The notes: a model not told the origin generated them from the letters alone. A DNA stretch of 41,924 nt from JBCBST01 sp039819115 (GCA_039819115.1 JBCBST010000012.1:1-41924); one strand, 5' to 3'; counted from the stretch's first letter, positions 1 through 10,071 are shown. Translations and numbers: made by a program.

Positions 1-2324
1 CCATTCCCATGTCGATGTTCTTATCGTTTATCATACTGGGAGCAGTAGGTATTACCATGAACACGGTTGTTCTCTTTTCGCTGATCCTATCTCTGGGAAT
101 GTTGGTGGATAACGCCATTGTGGTGGTTGAAAATATTTACCGTTACCTGGAAGAAGGATACGATAACTTTGAGGCAGCCCGGAAAGGAACAGGTGAAGTA
201 GCGGTGCCGATTATTGCCGGTACCATGACGACTATTGCAGCGTTTGCTCCAATGATTTTCTGGCCCGGTATCGTCGGGCAGTTTATGGGCTACCTGCCTA
301 AGACCTTGATCATTACTCTTTCCAGTTCGTTGTTTGTTGGACTGGTGATTAACCCTGTGATCTGTGCCCTGTTCATGAAAGTGGAAGGACAGGAAAGAAA
401 AGCACAGTTAACCTCAAAGGGTAAAATCATCTTAACAGTCGGTGTTTCTGTTATTGGGTTGCTGTTTTTATTAAGTAACCCCATCACCTGGACGATGCTT
501 GCCGTGCTGGTTTTCCTACTCTGGTTAGGCAATAAACTGGTGCTTGATCCCATCGGAAAGTGGTGGCAACATGATGGACTCAATCGATTAATCCAGCGCT
601 ATGAGAACGCGCTCACCTGGTCGTTAAACCACCGGATAACTACTCTGGTTATCAGTTTTTTAATCCTGCTTTCCAGTTTTGGTATGATGGCGGCGTTCTT
701 CCCGGGTTCCGAATTCTTCCCGGAAGATATTCCCCCGCGTGATGTCTATATCCAGGTTGAAACTCCGATTGGTTCCGATGTTGAATTCACCAAAGCAATT
801 GTTTCCGAAGTTCGGGATAAGGTGGAAAACCTGCCTAATCTTGTGGATGTAAAGAGTGTTCTGGCTACTTCCGGGGCAAGTATCACAGCAGATCCAAGTG
901 GTGGAGGTGGTGGTAACTCATCCAACAGAGGAACCGTAGCGCTTAACTTTGTTGACTTCCAGAAGAGGGAAGGCGATGTATTCGAAGCGATGGAATTTCT
1001 CCGTAATTATATGTCGGGTGAAATCGTTGGTGCTAAAATAACGGTAGAGCAACCACCAAATGGTCCTCCAACCGGTAAACCGGTAAATCTTGAGATCCGC
1101 GGAAATGACATGGAAATGCTTACTATGATTTCCAACGATATTCTGAAGACACTGGAAGAGGATTCTGTATTCGCCAAAATGGACGGCCTGGAATCCGATC
1201 TCCCCGAACCCCGTCCGGAAATCAGGGTGGAAATAGACCGGGAACGGGCAGCCTTGTATGAGTTGAATACCAACATGATTGGTATGACGATCCGACAGGC
1301 GATAAACGGTGTGGAAGCTTCTAAATTCCGAGATGGGAAAGACGAGTACGATATCGTAGTTCGTTTGAATGAAGAATATCGCGACGATCTCAGTACGCTT
1401 GGAGATTTGACTATTCTTTTTGAAGGTAACCAAATACCTCTTTCTGAAGTGGCTACCTGGGAAGTAAAAGACGGATTAGGAGGAATCAACCACCTCGAAT
1501 CCGAGCGTGTGATTACCGTTAGCGCTGATGTACGCTCTGGTTTCCAGGCTAATGCCGTACTTGCTGAAGTGCAGACGGTATTAGACGATTACCTGCTTGA
1601 TCTGCCGCAAAGTTATACGTTCGGATGGACCGGTCAGCAGGAAGAACAAGACGAATCGTTTGGATTCCTGGCTATAGCCTTTACCATTGCCATCTTTCTG
1701 ATCACCTTTATTCTGGTGTCCCAGTTTAACTCGGTGATCAAGCCGTTGATTATTCTCAGTTCGGTAATCATGTCTATGGCGGGTGTATTCTATGGCCTGG
1801 TTACCTTCCAGATGGCATTGGGTTTGATGTCCATATTGGGCATTATCTCGCTAGCTGGTATTGTGGTAAACAACGCCATCGTACTTATCGACTATGTGGA
1901 TATTTTGAGGGAGCGGGATGGTCTTGACTTACGGAATGCACTTATCCAGGCTGGAAAAGTGCGGTTCCGACCGGTAATTCTTACAGCCATTACCACAACG
2001 CTTGGACTTGTACCGCTGGCTGTGGGTTTTAACTTCGACTTTATCGTTTTGGTTGGCGATCCGTTAGAGTTCTTCTCTAATCTGAACTTGTATGTGTATA
2101 TGGGAGGTGAGCAAGCTTCCTGGTGGGGACCAATGGCCATCGCTGTAATTGTAGGACTACTTTTTGCTACTGCTCTTACACTTATTCTGGTTCCTGTTCT
2201 GTACAGCATTATTGAACGAAGCAGAAGAGGCCTTAATAAGGTGATGTTCGGAACCGAAGAGCCGGGTCAAATCGCCACAAATAGCTCTGAAGCCCAACAG
2301 CTTACCGAAGCACAGCCTGCCTAA
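1..2324 (+). CDS. RND-family efflux transporter, inner-membrane pump, 5' truncated by window edge
   Basis: The reading frame is open from base 3, so the gene starts upstream of the window and only the C-terminal 773 or so residues are visible. The fragment begins in the first transmembrane bundle. It shows the proton-relay helix motif GMLVDNAIVVVENI near visible residues 30-43 (counted from the ATG at base 9), then a large periplasmic loop (roughly 230-540) and a second bundle containing LAGIVVNNAIVLIDYVD. This is the AcrB/HAE-RND layout: proton-driven export of drugs, lipids or other amphiphiles together with a membrane-fusion protein and an outer-membrane channel. Those partners would lie upstream, outside the window. 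Compared with AcrB the second Asp of the relay pair is Asn. About 30 residues rich in aromatics sit before the last helix. Substrate cannot be told from sequence. The gene is the last of its unit and is followed by a terminator. Confidence 0.93.
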   Translation, partial: IPMSMFLSFIILGAVGITMNTVVLFSLILSLGMLVDNAIVVVENIYRYLEEGYDNFEAARKGTGEVAVPIIAGTMTTIAAFAPMIFWPGIVGQFMGYLPKTLIITLSSSLFVGLVINPVICALFMKVEGQERKAQLTSKGKIILTVGVSVIGLLFLLSNPITWTMLAVLVFLLWLGNKLVLDPIGKWWQHDGLNRLIQRYENALTWSLNHRITTLVISFLILLSSFGMMAAFFPGSEFFPEDIPPRDVYIQVETPIGSDVEFTKAIVSEVRDKVENLPNLVDVKSVLATSGASITADPSGGGGGNSSNRGTVALNFVDFQKREGDVFEAMEFLRNYMSGEIVGAKITVEQPPNGPPTGKPVNLEIRGNDMEMLTMISNDILKTLEEDSVFAKMDGLESDLPEPRPEIRVEIDRERAALYELNTNMIGMTIRQAINGVEASKFRDGKDEYDIVVRLNEEYRDDLSTLGDLTILFEGNQIPLSEVATWEVKDGLGGINHLESERVITVSADVRSGFQANAVLAEVQTVLDDYLLDLPQSYTFGWTGQQEEQDESFGFLAIAFTIAIFLITFILVSQFNSVIKPLIILSSVIMSMAGVFYGLVTFQMALGLMSILGIISLAGIVVNNAIVLIDYVDILRERDGLDLRNALIQAGKVRFRPVILTAITTTLGLVPLAVGFNFDFIVLVGDPLEFFSNLNLYVYMGGEQASWWGPMAIAVIVGLLFATALTLILVPVLYSIIERSRRGLNKVMFGTEEPGQIATNSSEAQQLTEAQPA

Positions 2325-2350
2325 GGCATTCGAAAATGATAATATTGTTT

Positions 2351-2384
2351 AACAGGCACTCTTGATGTAGAGTGCCTGTTTTTT
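2351..2384 (+). terminator. Rho-independent terminator after the RND gene
   Basis: Eleven-base-pair perfect stem (AACAGGCACTC with GAGTGCCTGTT) around an 8-base loop, running straight into a T tract. It lies 27 bases after the RND stop codon. Confidence 0.92.
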
Positions 2385-2431
2385 ATTTCCTACCTTTTGA
2401 TTAATAGCCTCGTCAATTAACCCATTGTTCT

Positions 2432-2839
2432 GTGATTCAGCGCATACAAACCGTGTTTTTATTCCTGGCAGTAGGTACCACATTTGCCGCTTTTTTTACC
2501 CCAATTTATGATCGGGCCCGGGAAGATCCTCAGGTTTGGATTGGGTATGGGTTCGCCTCTTTCTTAACCCTCGCCATGTTGGTTAGCATAGCGGCTATCT
2601 TTCAGTATAAAGATCGGAAGAGTCAGGTGAAATGGGTAAAACTGGGTCAGATTGGACAATTAATTGGCGTAGGATTTGGGTTAGGTATTCTGTTTTCGCT
2701 GGGGGGTATTGGCACGTATCTCTGGGATGAGGCTTTGGGATTAGGATTGGTGATTTTAGGGTTATTGGGCCAACAACTCGCCGTGCGTTCGATTAAAAAA
2801 GACGAAGAATTAGTCCGGTCCATGGACCGGATTCGGTAG
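2432..2839 (+). CDS. DUF4293 family membrane protein
   Basis: A 135-residue protein that starts with GTG. The opening MIQRIQTVFLFLA is the characteristic start of DUF4293 proteins, small membrane proteins of unknown function common in Bacteroidota. Four hydrophobic segments are visible (about residues 8-24, 38-57, 70-92 and 97-115), followed by a short charged cytoplasmic-looking tail. The GTG is preferred because the family almost always begins at this MIQRIQ motif and no in-frame ATG lies just upstream. The stop is only 4 bases before the GTG start of the EamA gene, so the two are probably co-transcribed. No catalytic residues are recognisable and the role is unknown. Confidence 0.8.
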   Translation: MIQRIQTVFLFLAVGTTFAAFFTPIYDRAREDPQVWIGYGFASFLTLAMLVSIAAIFQYKDRKSQVKWVKLGQIGQLIGVGFGLGILFSLGGIGTYLWDEALGLGLVILGLLGQQLAVRSIKKDEELVRSMDRIR

Positions 2840-2843
2840 CGGG

Positions 2844-3734
2844 GTGGATCAACCGTATCCCAAAGCAAAAGTTATTTTAGCATTAACCGTGGGGTTGACC
2901 TCAATCGGGTTCGCTCCCATTTTGGTCAAACTGGCCACTCCTTACTCTGCATTCCTGGTTGCGGCTTACCGAACCGTGTTAGCCGTGGTATTACTATTGC
3001 CGGTTTGGTTCCTTTCAGAAGAATCGAAGACCAGACATAATGATGGCAATCATAAGTGGATATTGCTTTCCGGGGTGTTGCTTGGTCTTCATTTTATCTG
3101 CTGGATTGGATCGTTGTACTTCACATCTGTTGCTTCTGCATCGGTATTAGTTACTATTCACCCCATTCTGTTAATTGTAACAGAGCGGGTATTGTTTAAG
3201 ATCAAATTTCCAATACTGGCGTGGATAGGGGTATGTGTTGCTTTTTTTGGTTCTGCCTTGCTCGGAATTACGGACTCAAGTGGCGAAACGGATTTCCAAA
3301 ACCCTCTTTTAGGGAATACCCTTGCTTTTACAGCGGCTTGTATTTTTGCCGTTTACTTTCTCATTGGCCGTAAAGTAAGGGTGCACCGAAGCTGGTTAGG
3401 TTATGTATTTCCCGTATACGCATATGCAGCACTAACCTGCGTATTTGTGTTTATCATTATTGATCCCTTAAGTTTTACAATAGACCGCACGCTATTGGTA
3501 CTTGGCCTGGGAATGGCGATTGGCCCGCAGATATTGGGACACGGTGCGTTAAACTATGCGGTCCGGTATGTATCTCCTACGCTCCTTTCCAGTCTCATTT
3601 TGATAGAGCCTGTTTTTGCATCAACCATCGCTTTTTTTCTTTTTTCGGAACTTCCTCCAACGCTATCCTTTTTTGCGATGGGAATCACACTTATTGGAGT
3701 AGCCTTAACGTGGAGAAGAAAACGGGCGGCTTAA
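2844..3734 (+). CDS. EamA/DMT-family transporter
   Basis: A 296-residue protein with about ten hydrophobic helices arranged as two EamA repeats (roughly residues 8-140 and 155-290). The first repeat shows VAAYRTVLAVVLLLPVWF and the second ends in LSSLILIEPVFASTIAFFLFSELPP, the usual Glu-Pro signature of drug/metabolite exporters. Family members move amino acids, nucleosides or other metabolites across the inner membrane; the substrate is not inferable here. The start is GTG, 4 bases after the DUF4293 stop, suggesting translational coupling. Its TAA stop overlaps the TAA stop of the convergent TonB receptor (bases 3731-3734 read ttaa on both strands), so there is no room for a terminator between them. 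Confidence 0.88.
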   Translation: MDQPYPKAKVILALTVGLTSIGFAPILVKLATPYSAFLVAAYRTVLAVVLLLPVWFLSEESKTRHNDGNHKWILLSGVLLGLHFICWIGSLYFTSVASASVLVTIHPILLIVTERVLFKIKFPILAWIGVCVAFFGSALLGITDSSGETDFQNPLLGNTLAFTAACIFAVYFLIGRKVRVHRSWLGYVFPVYAYAALTCVFVFIIIDPLSFTIDRTLLVLGLGMAIGPQILGHGALNYAVRYVSPTLLSSLILIEPVFASTIAFFLFSELPPTLSFFAMGITLIGVALTWRRKRAA

Positions 3735-6172
3735 AACGCGTAATTCACAGAAATAGTCACGTTCCTACCCATGCCGTCTAAGCTGCTGGCGTGTTCCCGA
3801 TAGGCTACATCCGCAATGTTATCAGCTAGTACATTTAAGGTAACGCGTTTGTGTGCAGCTACACGTGCCGAAAATTGAAGGTTGGCAAACCCGTCGGTGC
3901 CATCTTCCGAAACACGCACATCTTCAACTTCTTCAGGTGAAATTCTACGTTGAGCAAATGCATACCTGATTTGAGGGCGGAGAATAATCCCGCTACGGGG
4001 TTGGTACTGAATAAACAATAATCCGTTAGCAGGAGGTATGCGATTCACCGGTTGATATAACCCATCTCTGAGCATGATCTCACCCCAGGTATAAGAAAAA
4101 GTAAGACCAGAGGATAACTGAGTAGATAGCTTTATGTCGCCCCTATACTCAATCCCCAGTATGTTCATGGAAGAGATGTTTTGATTCAACACTTCCCGAA
4201 ACTGACCCGAGGATAGCGTTTGATAATCAGATAACGTACCGATCGACTCTCCAAGATCGTTCACAACCTGCCCGGTTTCCTCCCGTTCAATCTTATCAAA
4301 ATAATGAAGCCAAAATCCAACCAGTTCAAACTGAACAGCATCGTTGTACATCCTCATCCCCAAATCAAAATTAAGCGTTTTTTCGGGGCTTAAATTCTGA
4401 TTAGGTGCCTGAAACTGATCGAATCCTCTGCTTCCTACTTCCGAGAGATCAGAAATATTAGGGGCTCTGAATCCATTCGAAATATTGGATACAATCTGCA
4501 GGTTTTTACGGACAGAATAACGCAACCCCAAAGCTCCGGTCAATTGTTGGGTGTGATCGCTGAAGCTTGTAAAGCCGGATCTTGAGCCGGAATTTTCAAA
4601 GGGAATGTCGGAGAGGAAGTGAGAATACCGTAACCCGTATTCTGCGATAAGTTTTGGAAAAAGACGATGGTTGAACTGAAGGAAAACACCGAACTGAGTA
4701 AAGGTCGAATTATCCGGAAATCGGGGAAGAAAAGCATCATTCACCGAATTGAAACGGGCACTCGATGTCTGGTCATAACTTATATCTCCACCGGTCTTCA
4801 AAAATAACTGAGGGTTGATTTCAAAGAGGGCATCCAGCGAAGCATGCCATTGTCTGCTTTCATTTTCTTCGAACAGTGAGGTGTCGCTGGCCTGGAAAAA
4901 AGGATCCCTTAACGCATCGCTAATAGAAAAAGAAGGGGGTTGAAGCGGATCAAATTCGGTGGTTGTACGATGGTCTAGTAATCGCACATATCCCATTTTT
5001 GCGGAAAAACGCTTAAGAGAAGAAAGCCGGGGAGCGAAAGCGTATTCAAGAGTATTCGCGAAAAGTTGAAGTGGTTCCGTATTCGAATAGTAAGCGCTAC
5101 GTGGAGTAGTCGCAGATACTTCTTCTTCTGCCTGGTATCCCATTGTCATCCGGTCAAAGCGTGGTGCTCCAGGTATCTCACCAAAATAGGAGGTTCCTGT
5201 TATCTGTGCCTGATTGCCAACTTTTATACGTCCACTCGCAGAAAAACTGGCAAACTGATAATCGGCATTGGATAAATGTTCATCATATGGGAACCATAAA
5301 TCGTCATTCGAACGACTACTCATCCGGTAAAAATCGATGTCTCTGAAACTTCCACCCACAAAAAAACTGGCGTTTTCAGACTGATGTTTAACCCGACCAT
5401 GGACAAGCTGTTCCCCGTTTCCATTCAGATTTGCTGAAGTCAGCAGACTGCCGGAGGTCGTGCTTTTTTTTGTAAGATCGGGTATATAAGGAGTCAGGTT
5501 TAATCCTCCCGAAAGGGCATCACTTCCATAATGCAATGAAATGGGACCGCGATAAATATCCATTTGCTCAAAAAGGAGAGGATCTATAACTCCGAAGTAC
5601 TGGTTTTGTCCCGACCGAATAAAAGATGGGTTTAACCGAAGCCCGTTAAACAGGTAGAGTACATCCCGTCCGGCTCTGCCACGGATGTAAACACTACCCT
5701 GTCCCACACTTGTTTGCTGTACAAAAACACCCTGTTCGGCTCTGAGGGCGTCTATTCCTGTGGTTGTTGGTTTGTAGTACAGATTGGCCGGGCTTATCGT
5801 GGTTTTAGAAATAGAACTTATGGAACCCAGTGGAGAAGAATCACGATTAGAAAAAATAACAATCTCCTCCATTCCCACTGATTCAGGTTTAAGAAAAATA
5901 GTAACCTGTTTGCCGGCTTCGAATAGCTCAAACGTCTGACTTTCGTAACCAATGGCTGTGAGCCCGATGGTGATCGGGAACGTATACCATTCCAGATTAA
6001 ACACTCCACTGGAATCAGTGAATGTTCCTTTGGTTGAATCCGAAATCACAACTACATGAACATTTTCCACAGGGGTAAGGGAAGACGCATCTTTGACCAT
6101 TCCCGTTACCTGTGCGTTCAATAGCTGAATCCCAAATACGCAATAAAAAAAGATCGTAACCGTCCTTATCAT
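3731..6172 (-). CDS. TonB-dependent outer-membrane receptor with carboxypeptidase-like N-terminal domain
   Basis: An 813-residue protein. It has a signal peptide (MIRTVTIFFYCVFGIQLLNA), a carboxypeptidase-regulatory-like beta-sandwich (about 21-95) and a plug domain (about 125-230, including VFVQQTSVGQGSVYIRGRAG). A 22-strand-type barrel follows and ends in an aromatic residue (VNYAF), as outer-membrane barrels do. Such receptors take up siderophores, cobalamin, haem or oligosaccharides using TonB energy. The plug resembles CirA/BtuB-like receptors more than SusC, and no SusD partner lies nearby, so a metal-complex or vitamin ligand is more likely than a glycan; this is inference. No riboswitch-like structure was recognised upstream. 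It stands alone on the minus strand, divergent from the MltF gene and tail-to-tail with the EamA gene. Confidence 0.9.
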   Translation of the reverse strand: MIRTVTIFFYCVFGIQLLNAQVTGMVKDASSLTPVENVHVVVISDSTKGTFTDSSGVFNLEWYTFPITIGLTAIGYESQTFELFEAGKQVTIFLKPESVGMEEIVIFSNRDSSPLGSISSISKTTISPANLYYKPTTTGIDALRAEQGVFVQQTSVGQGSVYIRGRAGRDVLYLFNGLRLNPSFIRSGQNQYFGVIDPLLFEQMDIYRGPISLHYGSDALSGGLNLTPYIPDLTKKSTTSGSLLTSANLNGNGEQLVHGRVKHQSENASFFVGGSFRDIDFYRMSSRSNDDLWFPYDEHLSNADYQFASFSASGRIKVGNQAQITGTSYFGEIPGAPRFDRMTMGYQAEEEVSATTPRSAYYSNTEPLQLFANTLEYAFAPRLSSLKRFSAKMGYVRLLDHRTTTEFDPLQPPSFSISDALRDPFFQASDTSLFEENESRQWHASLDALFEINPQLFLKTGGDISYDQTSSARFNSVNDAFLPRFPDNSTFTQFGVFLQFNHRLFPKLIAEYGLRYSHFLSDIPFENSGSRSGFTSFSDHTQQLTGALGLRYSVRKNLQIVSNISNGFRAPNISDLSEVGSRGFDQFQAPNQNLSPEKTLNFDLGMRMYNDAVQFELVGFWLHYFDKIEREETGQVVNDLGESIGTLSDYQTLSSGQFREVLNQNISSMNILGIEYRGDIKLSTQLSSGLTFSYTWGEIMLRDGLYQPVNRIPPANGLLFIQYQPRSGIILRPQIRYAFAQRRISPEEVEDVRVSEDGTDGFANLQFSARVAAHKRVTLNVLADNIADVAYREHASSLDGMGRNVTISVNYAF

Positions 6173-6334
6173 AGTTCGTTAAAAGCCAATATCACGACTT
6201 TTATCTTAATTATATTCGTGTAGTATGTACTTGTAACAGAGTTAGACTTCCTTAAAGGTTGTATAAACAGTATGCTGAATAAACCAAAAAAGGATATTTT
6301 GACTTAGTTAACGTGGTTCAGTTTATTTTGTTTG

Positions 6335-7885
6335 ATGACTAGCCATCGTAACATCATCCTTAAAGATATGGCACAATTTGGTCAAAAAGGGAAGAATGGA
6401 GGAATTTGGTTCGTTCTCTTTTTTGCGGGGATTACTCTTGTTAGCGGGTGCTCGTTTAAAGGGGATCAGGAACCTCCACAAAAAGAGGAACCCAAGGGAC
6501 TTTCCATAAACTGGACTGAACCTGTATCCCGCGATTGGGCCGAGATAAAGAAAAGCGGTGTTCTCCGCATGATTACGAGTTATAGTTCTGGTTCGTATTT
6601 CCTTCACAAAGGAATTCAGGTAGGCTTCGAATACGAACTTATACGGGCATTTGCTAGTCAAAATGATTTAGCTCTCGAGGTCATTATACCTGCACAAGGT
6701 GAGAATCCCTACGATTTGCTGAACAGTGGTTCCGGAGATGTGATTGCAGCTAGCTACACCATTACGGAAGAACGAAAAGCAGTCGTCAACTTTACCCGGC
6801 CGTATAACCTGGTCGACCAGATGGTAGTGGTTTCGGAAGAGCTCGGGTTTGTACCCGAAAGTATTTCTCAAATGGAAGGTATCCCGATTAGTATACGACG
6901 AAACAGCTCTTATTTCCCGACGATAAAAACGCTGCAGAACAAAGGGTTTCCAATTAGCCTTGACCTTATAGGTGATGAGATAGACACCGAAGCGGCCTTA
7001 TTCCAGGTAGCGAATGGAAACTATATGGCTACTATTGCCGATGATATATTCTTTCAGGCCTCAAGCAAATACATGAACGGTTTGGTGAAAGGGCCTATTA
7101 TAGCCGAACGCGATACCATTGCCTGGGCTGTACGCAAGAATAGTCCGGATCTCGAAAACAGAATGAATAATTTTTTGTACCGGCATTTCAAGTTCCGGGA
7201 GGATGGTTCTCCTAAACGTTCAGCGTTCCTTAATATTCTTAGAAAACGATACTTCGAAAGTGGGCGTCAGATTGCTGACTATTTCAGCCCGGAGGAGCGC
7301 GCCTCCGCATATGGCACCATATCTCCTTACGATAGCCTGATACAATCCGTTAGTGTAGAATTTGGCATCGATTGGGTATTGGTTACGGCTGTAGCTGCTC
7401 AGGAATCCAAATTTGATCCTGCTTCTCAAAGCTGGGCAGGTGCTATCGGGTTAATGCAGGTATTGCCTCGGTTCTCCGAGATATCAGAAGACTCTCTATA
7501 TATTCCTGAAGTAAACGTTCGTGAGGGCGTTCGCATATTGTCGGAACATCTAAGGCACTATGAATATATGGACTCCACCAATCAGATTGCGTTTGCGTTA
7601 GCTACCTATAACTCCGGGCTAGGGCACTTAGCGGATGCCCGGCGCCTAACGATAGACCGAAATGACGATCCAAGTGATTGGGATGAAGTTTCTCAGTCGT
7701 TACTTCGCCTGATGCAACGAAAATACTATAAAGACGCCCGTTACGGTTTTGCCCGAGGTATTGAAACCGTTCGATATGTGAATGAAATCTTAAATCGGTA
7801 TAACACCTATCTGGCTATTCTTGCTCTCTCTGAAGAAGAAGCGGGGATGCTTCGTACCGTATTTGGGCTTAAAACGCTGAACTAG
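6335..7885 (+). CDS. mltF: MltF-type membrane-bound lytic murein transglycosylase (SBP_bac_3 + SLT)
   Basis: About 516 residues in two modules. A lipoprotein signal ends in LVSGC, so the mature protein is lipid-anchored. Residues about 55-290 form a periplasmic amino-acid-binding-protein-like (SBP_bac_3) domain. Residues about 330-460 form an SLT goose-type lysozyme domain with the catalytic Glu in AAQESKFDP (near residue 356) and the GAIGLMQVLP motif. This is the MltF architecture, in which the binding domain senses peptides and controls glycan-strand cleavage that forms 1,6-anhydro-muramic ends. The ATG at 6335 is chosen over the TTG at 6332; an ATG at 6368 would give a shorter, more typical lipoprotein n-region and is a real alternative. 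It converges on the SpoIIE-type phosphatase gene 8 bases away without a visible terminator. Confidence 0.9.
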   Translation: MTSHRNIILKDMAQFGQKGKNGGIWFVLFFAGITLVSGCSFKGDQEPPQKEEPKGLSINWTEPVSRDWAEIKKSGVLRMITSYSSGSYFLHKGIQVGFEYELIRAFASQNDLALEVIIPAQGENPYDLLNSGSGDVIAASYTITEERKAVVNFTRPYNLVDQMVVVSEELGFVPESISQMEGIPISIRRNSSYFPTIKTLQNKGFPISLDLIGDEIDTEAALFQVANGNYMATIADDIFFQASSKYMNGLVKGPIIAERDTIAWAVRKNSPDLENRMNNFLYRHFKFREDGSPKRSAFLNILRKRYFESGRQIADYFSPEERASAYGTISPYDSLIQSVSVEFGIDWVLVTAVAAQESKFDPASQSWAGAIGLMQVLPRFSEISEDSLYIPEVNVREGVRILSEHLRHYEYMDSTNQIAFALATYNSGLGHLADARRLTIDRNDDPSDWDEVSQSLLRLMQRKYYKDARYGFARGIETVRYVNEILNRYNTYLAILALSEEEAGMLRTVFGLKTLN

Positions 7886-7893
7886 GAAATCAG

Positions 7894-9624
7894 CTAGTCC
7901 GTTTTTTTCATTACAATCATGGTGATATCATCATATTGCACGTTATGAGCAAATTTCATGATATCATCAATCACAGCTTGCATAATCTGCTCGGCAGACT
8001 GTTCTCTTACTTTAGCTACACAGGCGACTAAACGATGTTCTTCGTACTCCTCGGTTTGTTCAGGATTCATAGCTTCTGTAACTCCATCTGTAAACATAAC
8101 CAGCAAATCTCCGGTCTCTAATTCAACCTCCGATAACTCATAAGGCATAAGCGTGGGTACAGCCCCTAAAATTACGCCTCCAGCTTCCAGTTCTTTTGCC
8201 TTCTTCACTCCATCTTTAAATAGATATGGAGGGTTATGCCCGGCATTCACATATCGGAATGTGCTTCCATTGGGCATCATTTTACCCCAGAAAAAAGTGA
8301 TGAATTTATCCGGCGGAGTATTGTAATGAATGATATCATTTATGCTGCCCGTAGCCCCATCCAGGGTCACATTCAGAGGGGCTAACGCATGTAACATAGA
8401 TTGAAGATTCGCCATTAAAAGTGATGCTGGTACACCTTTGCCGGTTACATCTGCAATGGCAATTAAATGTCCGGTATCCGGAGTGGGGATGATATCAAAA
8501 TAATCGCCGCCAACCTGTCGTGATGAAATATTTATAGCAGCAATATCGAATCCTTCAATGGGGGGGAGGGGGTTGGGAAGTAATCCTTCCTGTATGGCTT
8601 TAGCGAGGTTTAATTCTTCTTCCATTCGTTGTTTTACCAACCGCTCCTCGAGTAATAGCGATTTTTGAATGGTCAATAAGGCCAGGTTCCCCAGAGACTG
8701 CAGGAAAGTGATTTCCTCGATGCCATATGGTTCATTTGTGGCTCTTGATCCAACTCCAACTACTCCTATTTTTTCACCCTGAAAACGTAATCCTAAAACC
8801 AATTTGATCCCATTGGTTTTCAAAAATTCGCAATCCTCCTCTTCGGGACACTGATACTCGTCATCCAGGGAGAATAAGTGATCCACTTCTTCATCACTTG
8901 GTTCTTGTTTTACCCCACTTTTTGCAATCAGAGTACGTTCTCCGTCCACTTGAAGGGCAAAAAAGAATGTTCGAATCAGCATTTGCCCAAGCATGGCAAA
9001 CTTAAATGATTTAGCGATCTCTTCCTGATCCACCATCAGGTTAAAATCTTTGCTTAACTCAAGTAACGTATTGAGATCGTGCACTTTTCGGTCTAACCGG
9101 CGATTAATGCGCCGAAGCTCTTTAAACATCCGGGAGTTTGAAATGGCAACCGACGAAATGATAGTCAGGCTCTCAATAAATTCCAGTTCCCGTTCCGAAA
9201 CAGGGGCTTTGTTCCCTTTAGGTCCCAGGCATAAAAATCCAATATGGTAATTGGAAGTTTTTAAATTGAAGAGTACGCTTTCCGGTTCAATTCCCAGTTT
9301 TTCAAATACCGAAGCATGTTCAGGGCCTGCAATGATTGATGTGTCCAGCAATGTCAGATTCGGATCGAACTCAATGGTTTCTCCTTCAGTGTACCAACCG
9401 CGCCCTTTTGACTTTGATACACGATATGTTCCGTCACCCGGGTTTTGGATGATAATCATTCCTTTCAATACGAGGAGCTTCCCCATGGTAATAAGCAGGA
9501 GATTATTGAGTACAAATTCAGGATCCTGAGACTCAATTAACAAGCGACTGGTTTCCAGGAGTGTTCGTAGTTCGAACCGGCTATGAAGATCTTCCTGTTG
9601 AGTATTCGAGTCTATAGGGGCCAC
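7894..9624 (-). CDS. GAF-domain SpoIIE/RsbU-type PP2C serine phosphatase
   Basis: A 576-residue cytoplasmic protein with two GAF-like sensory regions (about 20-170 and 185-325), a short coiled linker and a PP2C-type SpoIIE phosphatase domain (about 350-574). Phosphatase motifs are clear: SSRQVGGDYFD, IAIADVTGKGVPASLLMA, YVNAGHNPP, LVMFTDGVTEA and the final YDDITMIV. The metal-binding Asp residues are all present, so it should be active. In partner switching this enzyme dephosphorylates the STAS antagonist, which then captures the anti-sigma kinase. It is the last gene of the STAS-kinase-phosphatase operon. Its GTG start lies 2 bases after the kinase TAG stop, indicating coupled translation. 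What the GAF domains bind is not inferable. Confidence 0.92.
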   Translation of the reverse strand: MAPIDSNTQQEDLHSRFELRTLLETSRLLIESQDPEFVLNNLLLITMGKLLVLKGMIIIQNPGDGTYRVSKSKGRGWYTEGETIEFDPNLTLLDTSIIAGPEHASVFEKLGIEPESVLFNLKTSNYHIGFLCLGPKGNKAPVSERELEFIESLTIISSVAISNSRMFKELRRINRRLDRKVHDLNTLLELSKDFNLMVDQEEIAKSFKFAMLGQMLIRTFFFALQVDGERTLIAKSGVKQEPSDEEVDHLFSLDDEYQCPEEEDCEFLKTNGIKLVLGLRFQGEKIGVVGVGSRATNEPYGIEEITFLQSLGNLALLTIQKSLLLEERLVKQRMEEELNLAKAIQEGLLPNPLPPIEGFDIAAINISSRQVGGDYFDIIPTPDTGHLIAIADVTGKGVPASLLMANLQSMLHALAPLNVTLDGATGSINDIIHYNTPPDKFITFFWGKMMPNGSTFRYVNAGHNPPYLFKDGVKKAKELEAGGVILGAVPTLMPYELSEVELETGDLLVMFTDGVTEAMNPEQTEEYEEHRLVACVAKVREQSAEQIMQAVIDDIMKFAHNVQYDDITMIVMKKTD

Positions 9625-9626
9625 AA

Positions 9627-10046
9627 CTACAGGTGTTTCACCATTCGAATCTCGTTCATATGGCCCTTTCTGGAATAGTGTACACTGTCCATTAATTTCC
9701 GAATCAGGTATACGCCCATTCCACCTCTCTTTTTTTCCTTAATGCGTTTAACTAAATCGGGTTCAGAATACGTGTTCGGGTCGAAGCTTTCTCCCTCATC
9801 CAGTAAGGAAATCCATAATTCAGAGTTGGAGAACCCAATTTCTATATCAACATGATGTTGATTTGCATATTTATAGGCATGCTTGACAATGTTGGTATAT
9901 GCTTCGTCAACGGCCAGTTTTATTTCAGAAATATCCTTTGGTGAAAGCCCAATGTTTTGAGCATGCTCGGCAACAAAATCTCGCACCCGCGCAATTTGGC
10001 TTGTAGAAGCCTTGACGGTGAGTTTATGTATGTTTTTTGTTGCCAT
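9627..10046 (-). CDS. RsbW-like anti-sigma factor serine kinase (HATPase_c_2)
   Basis: A 139-residue GHKL-ATPase-fold protein. The N box is seen as ELKLAVDEAYTNIVKHAYK-type sequence (near residues 43-60), the G1 box as DEGESFDP, and the G2 box as KKRGGMGVYLIRKLMD near residues 108-123. Known relatives phosphorylate a Ser or Thr on the STAS antagonist and bind an alternative sigma factor or another client. It sits 25 bases after the STAS gene and 2 bases before the phosphatase gene. No sigma factor gene is in the window, so the client is encoded elsewhere, or the module controls something other than transcription. Confidence 0.92.
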   Translation of the reverse strand: MATKNIHKLTVKASTSQIARVRDFVAEHAQNIGLSPKDISEIKLAVDEAYTNIVKHAYKYANQHHVDIEIGFSNSELWISLLDEGESFDPNTYSEPDLVKRIKEKKRGGMGVYLIRKLMDSVHYSRKGHMNEIRMVKHL

Positions 10047-10071
10047 TGGTCGTGCTTCTCTCTCGATAGAT

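Noticed and set aside
6173..6331. Riboswitch or small RNA between the TonB receptor and MltF genes
   Set aside because: The 159 bases are A/T-rich with no recognisable cobalamin-box or other conserved riboswitch core and no strong hairpin.
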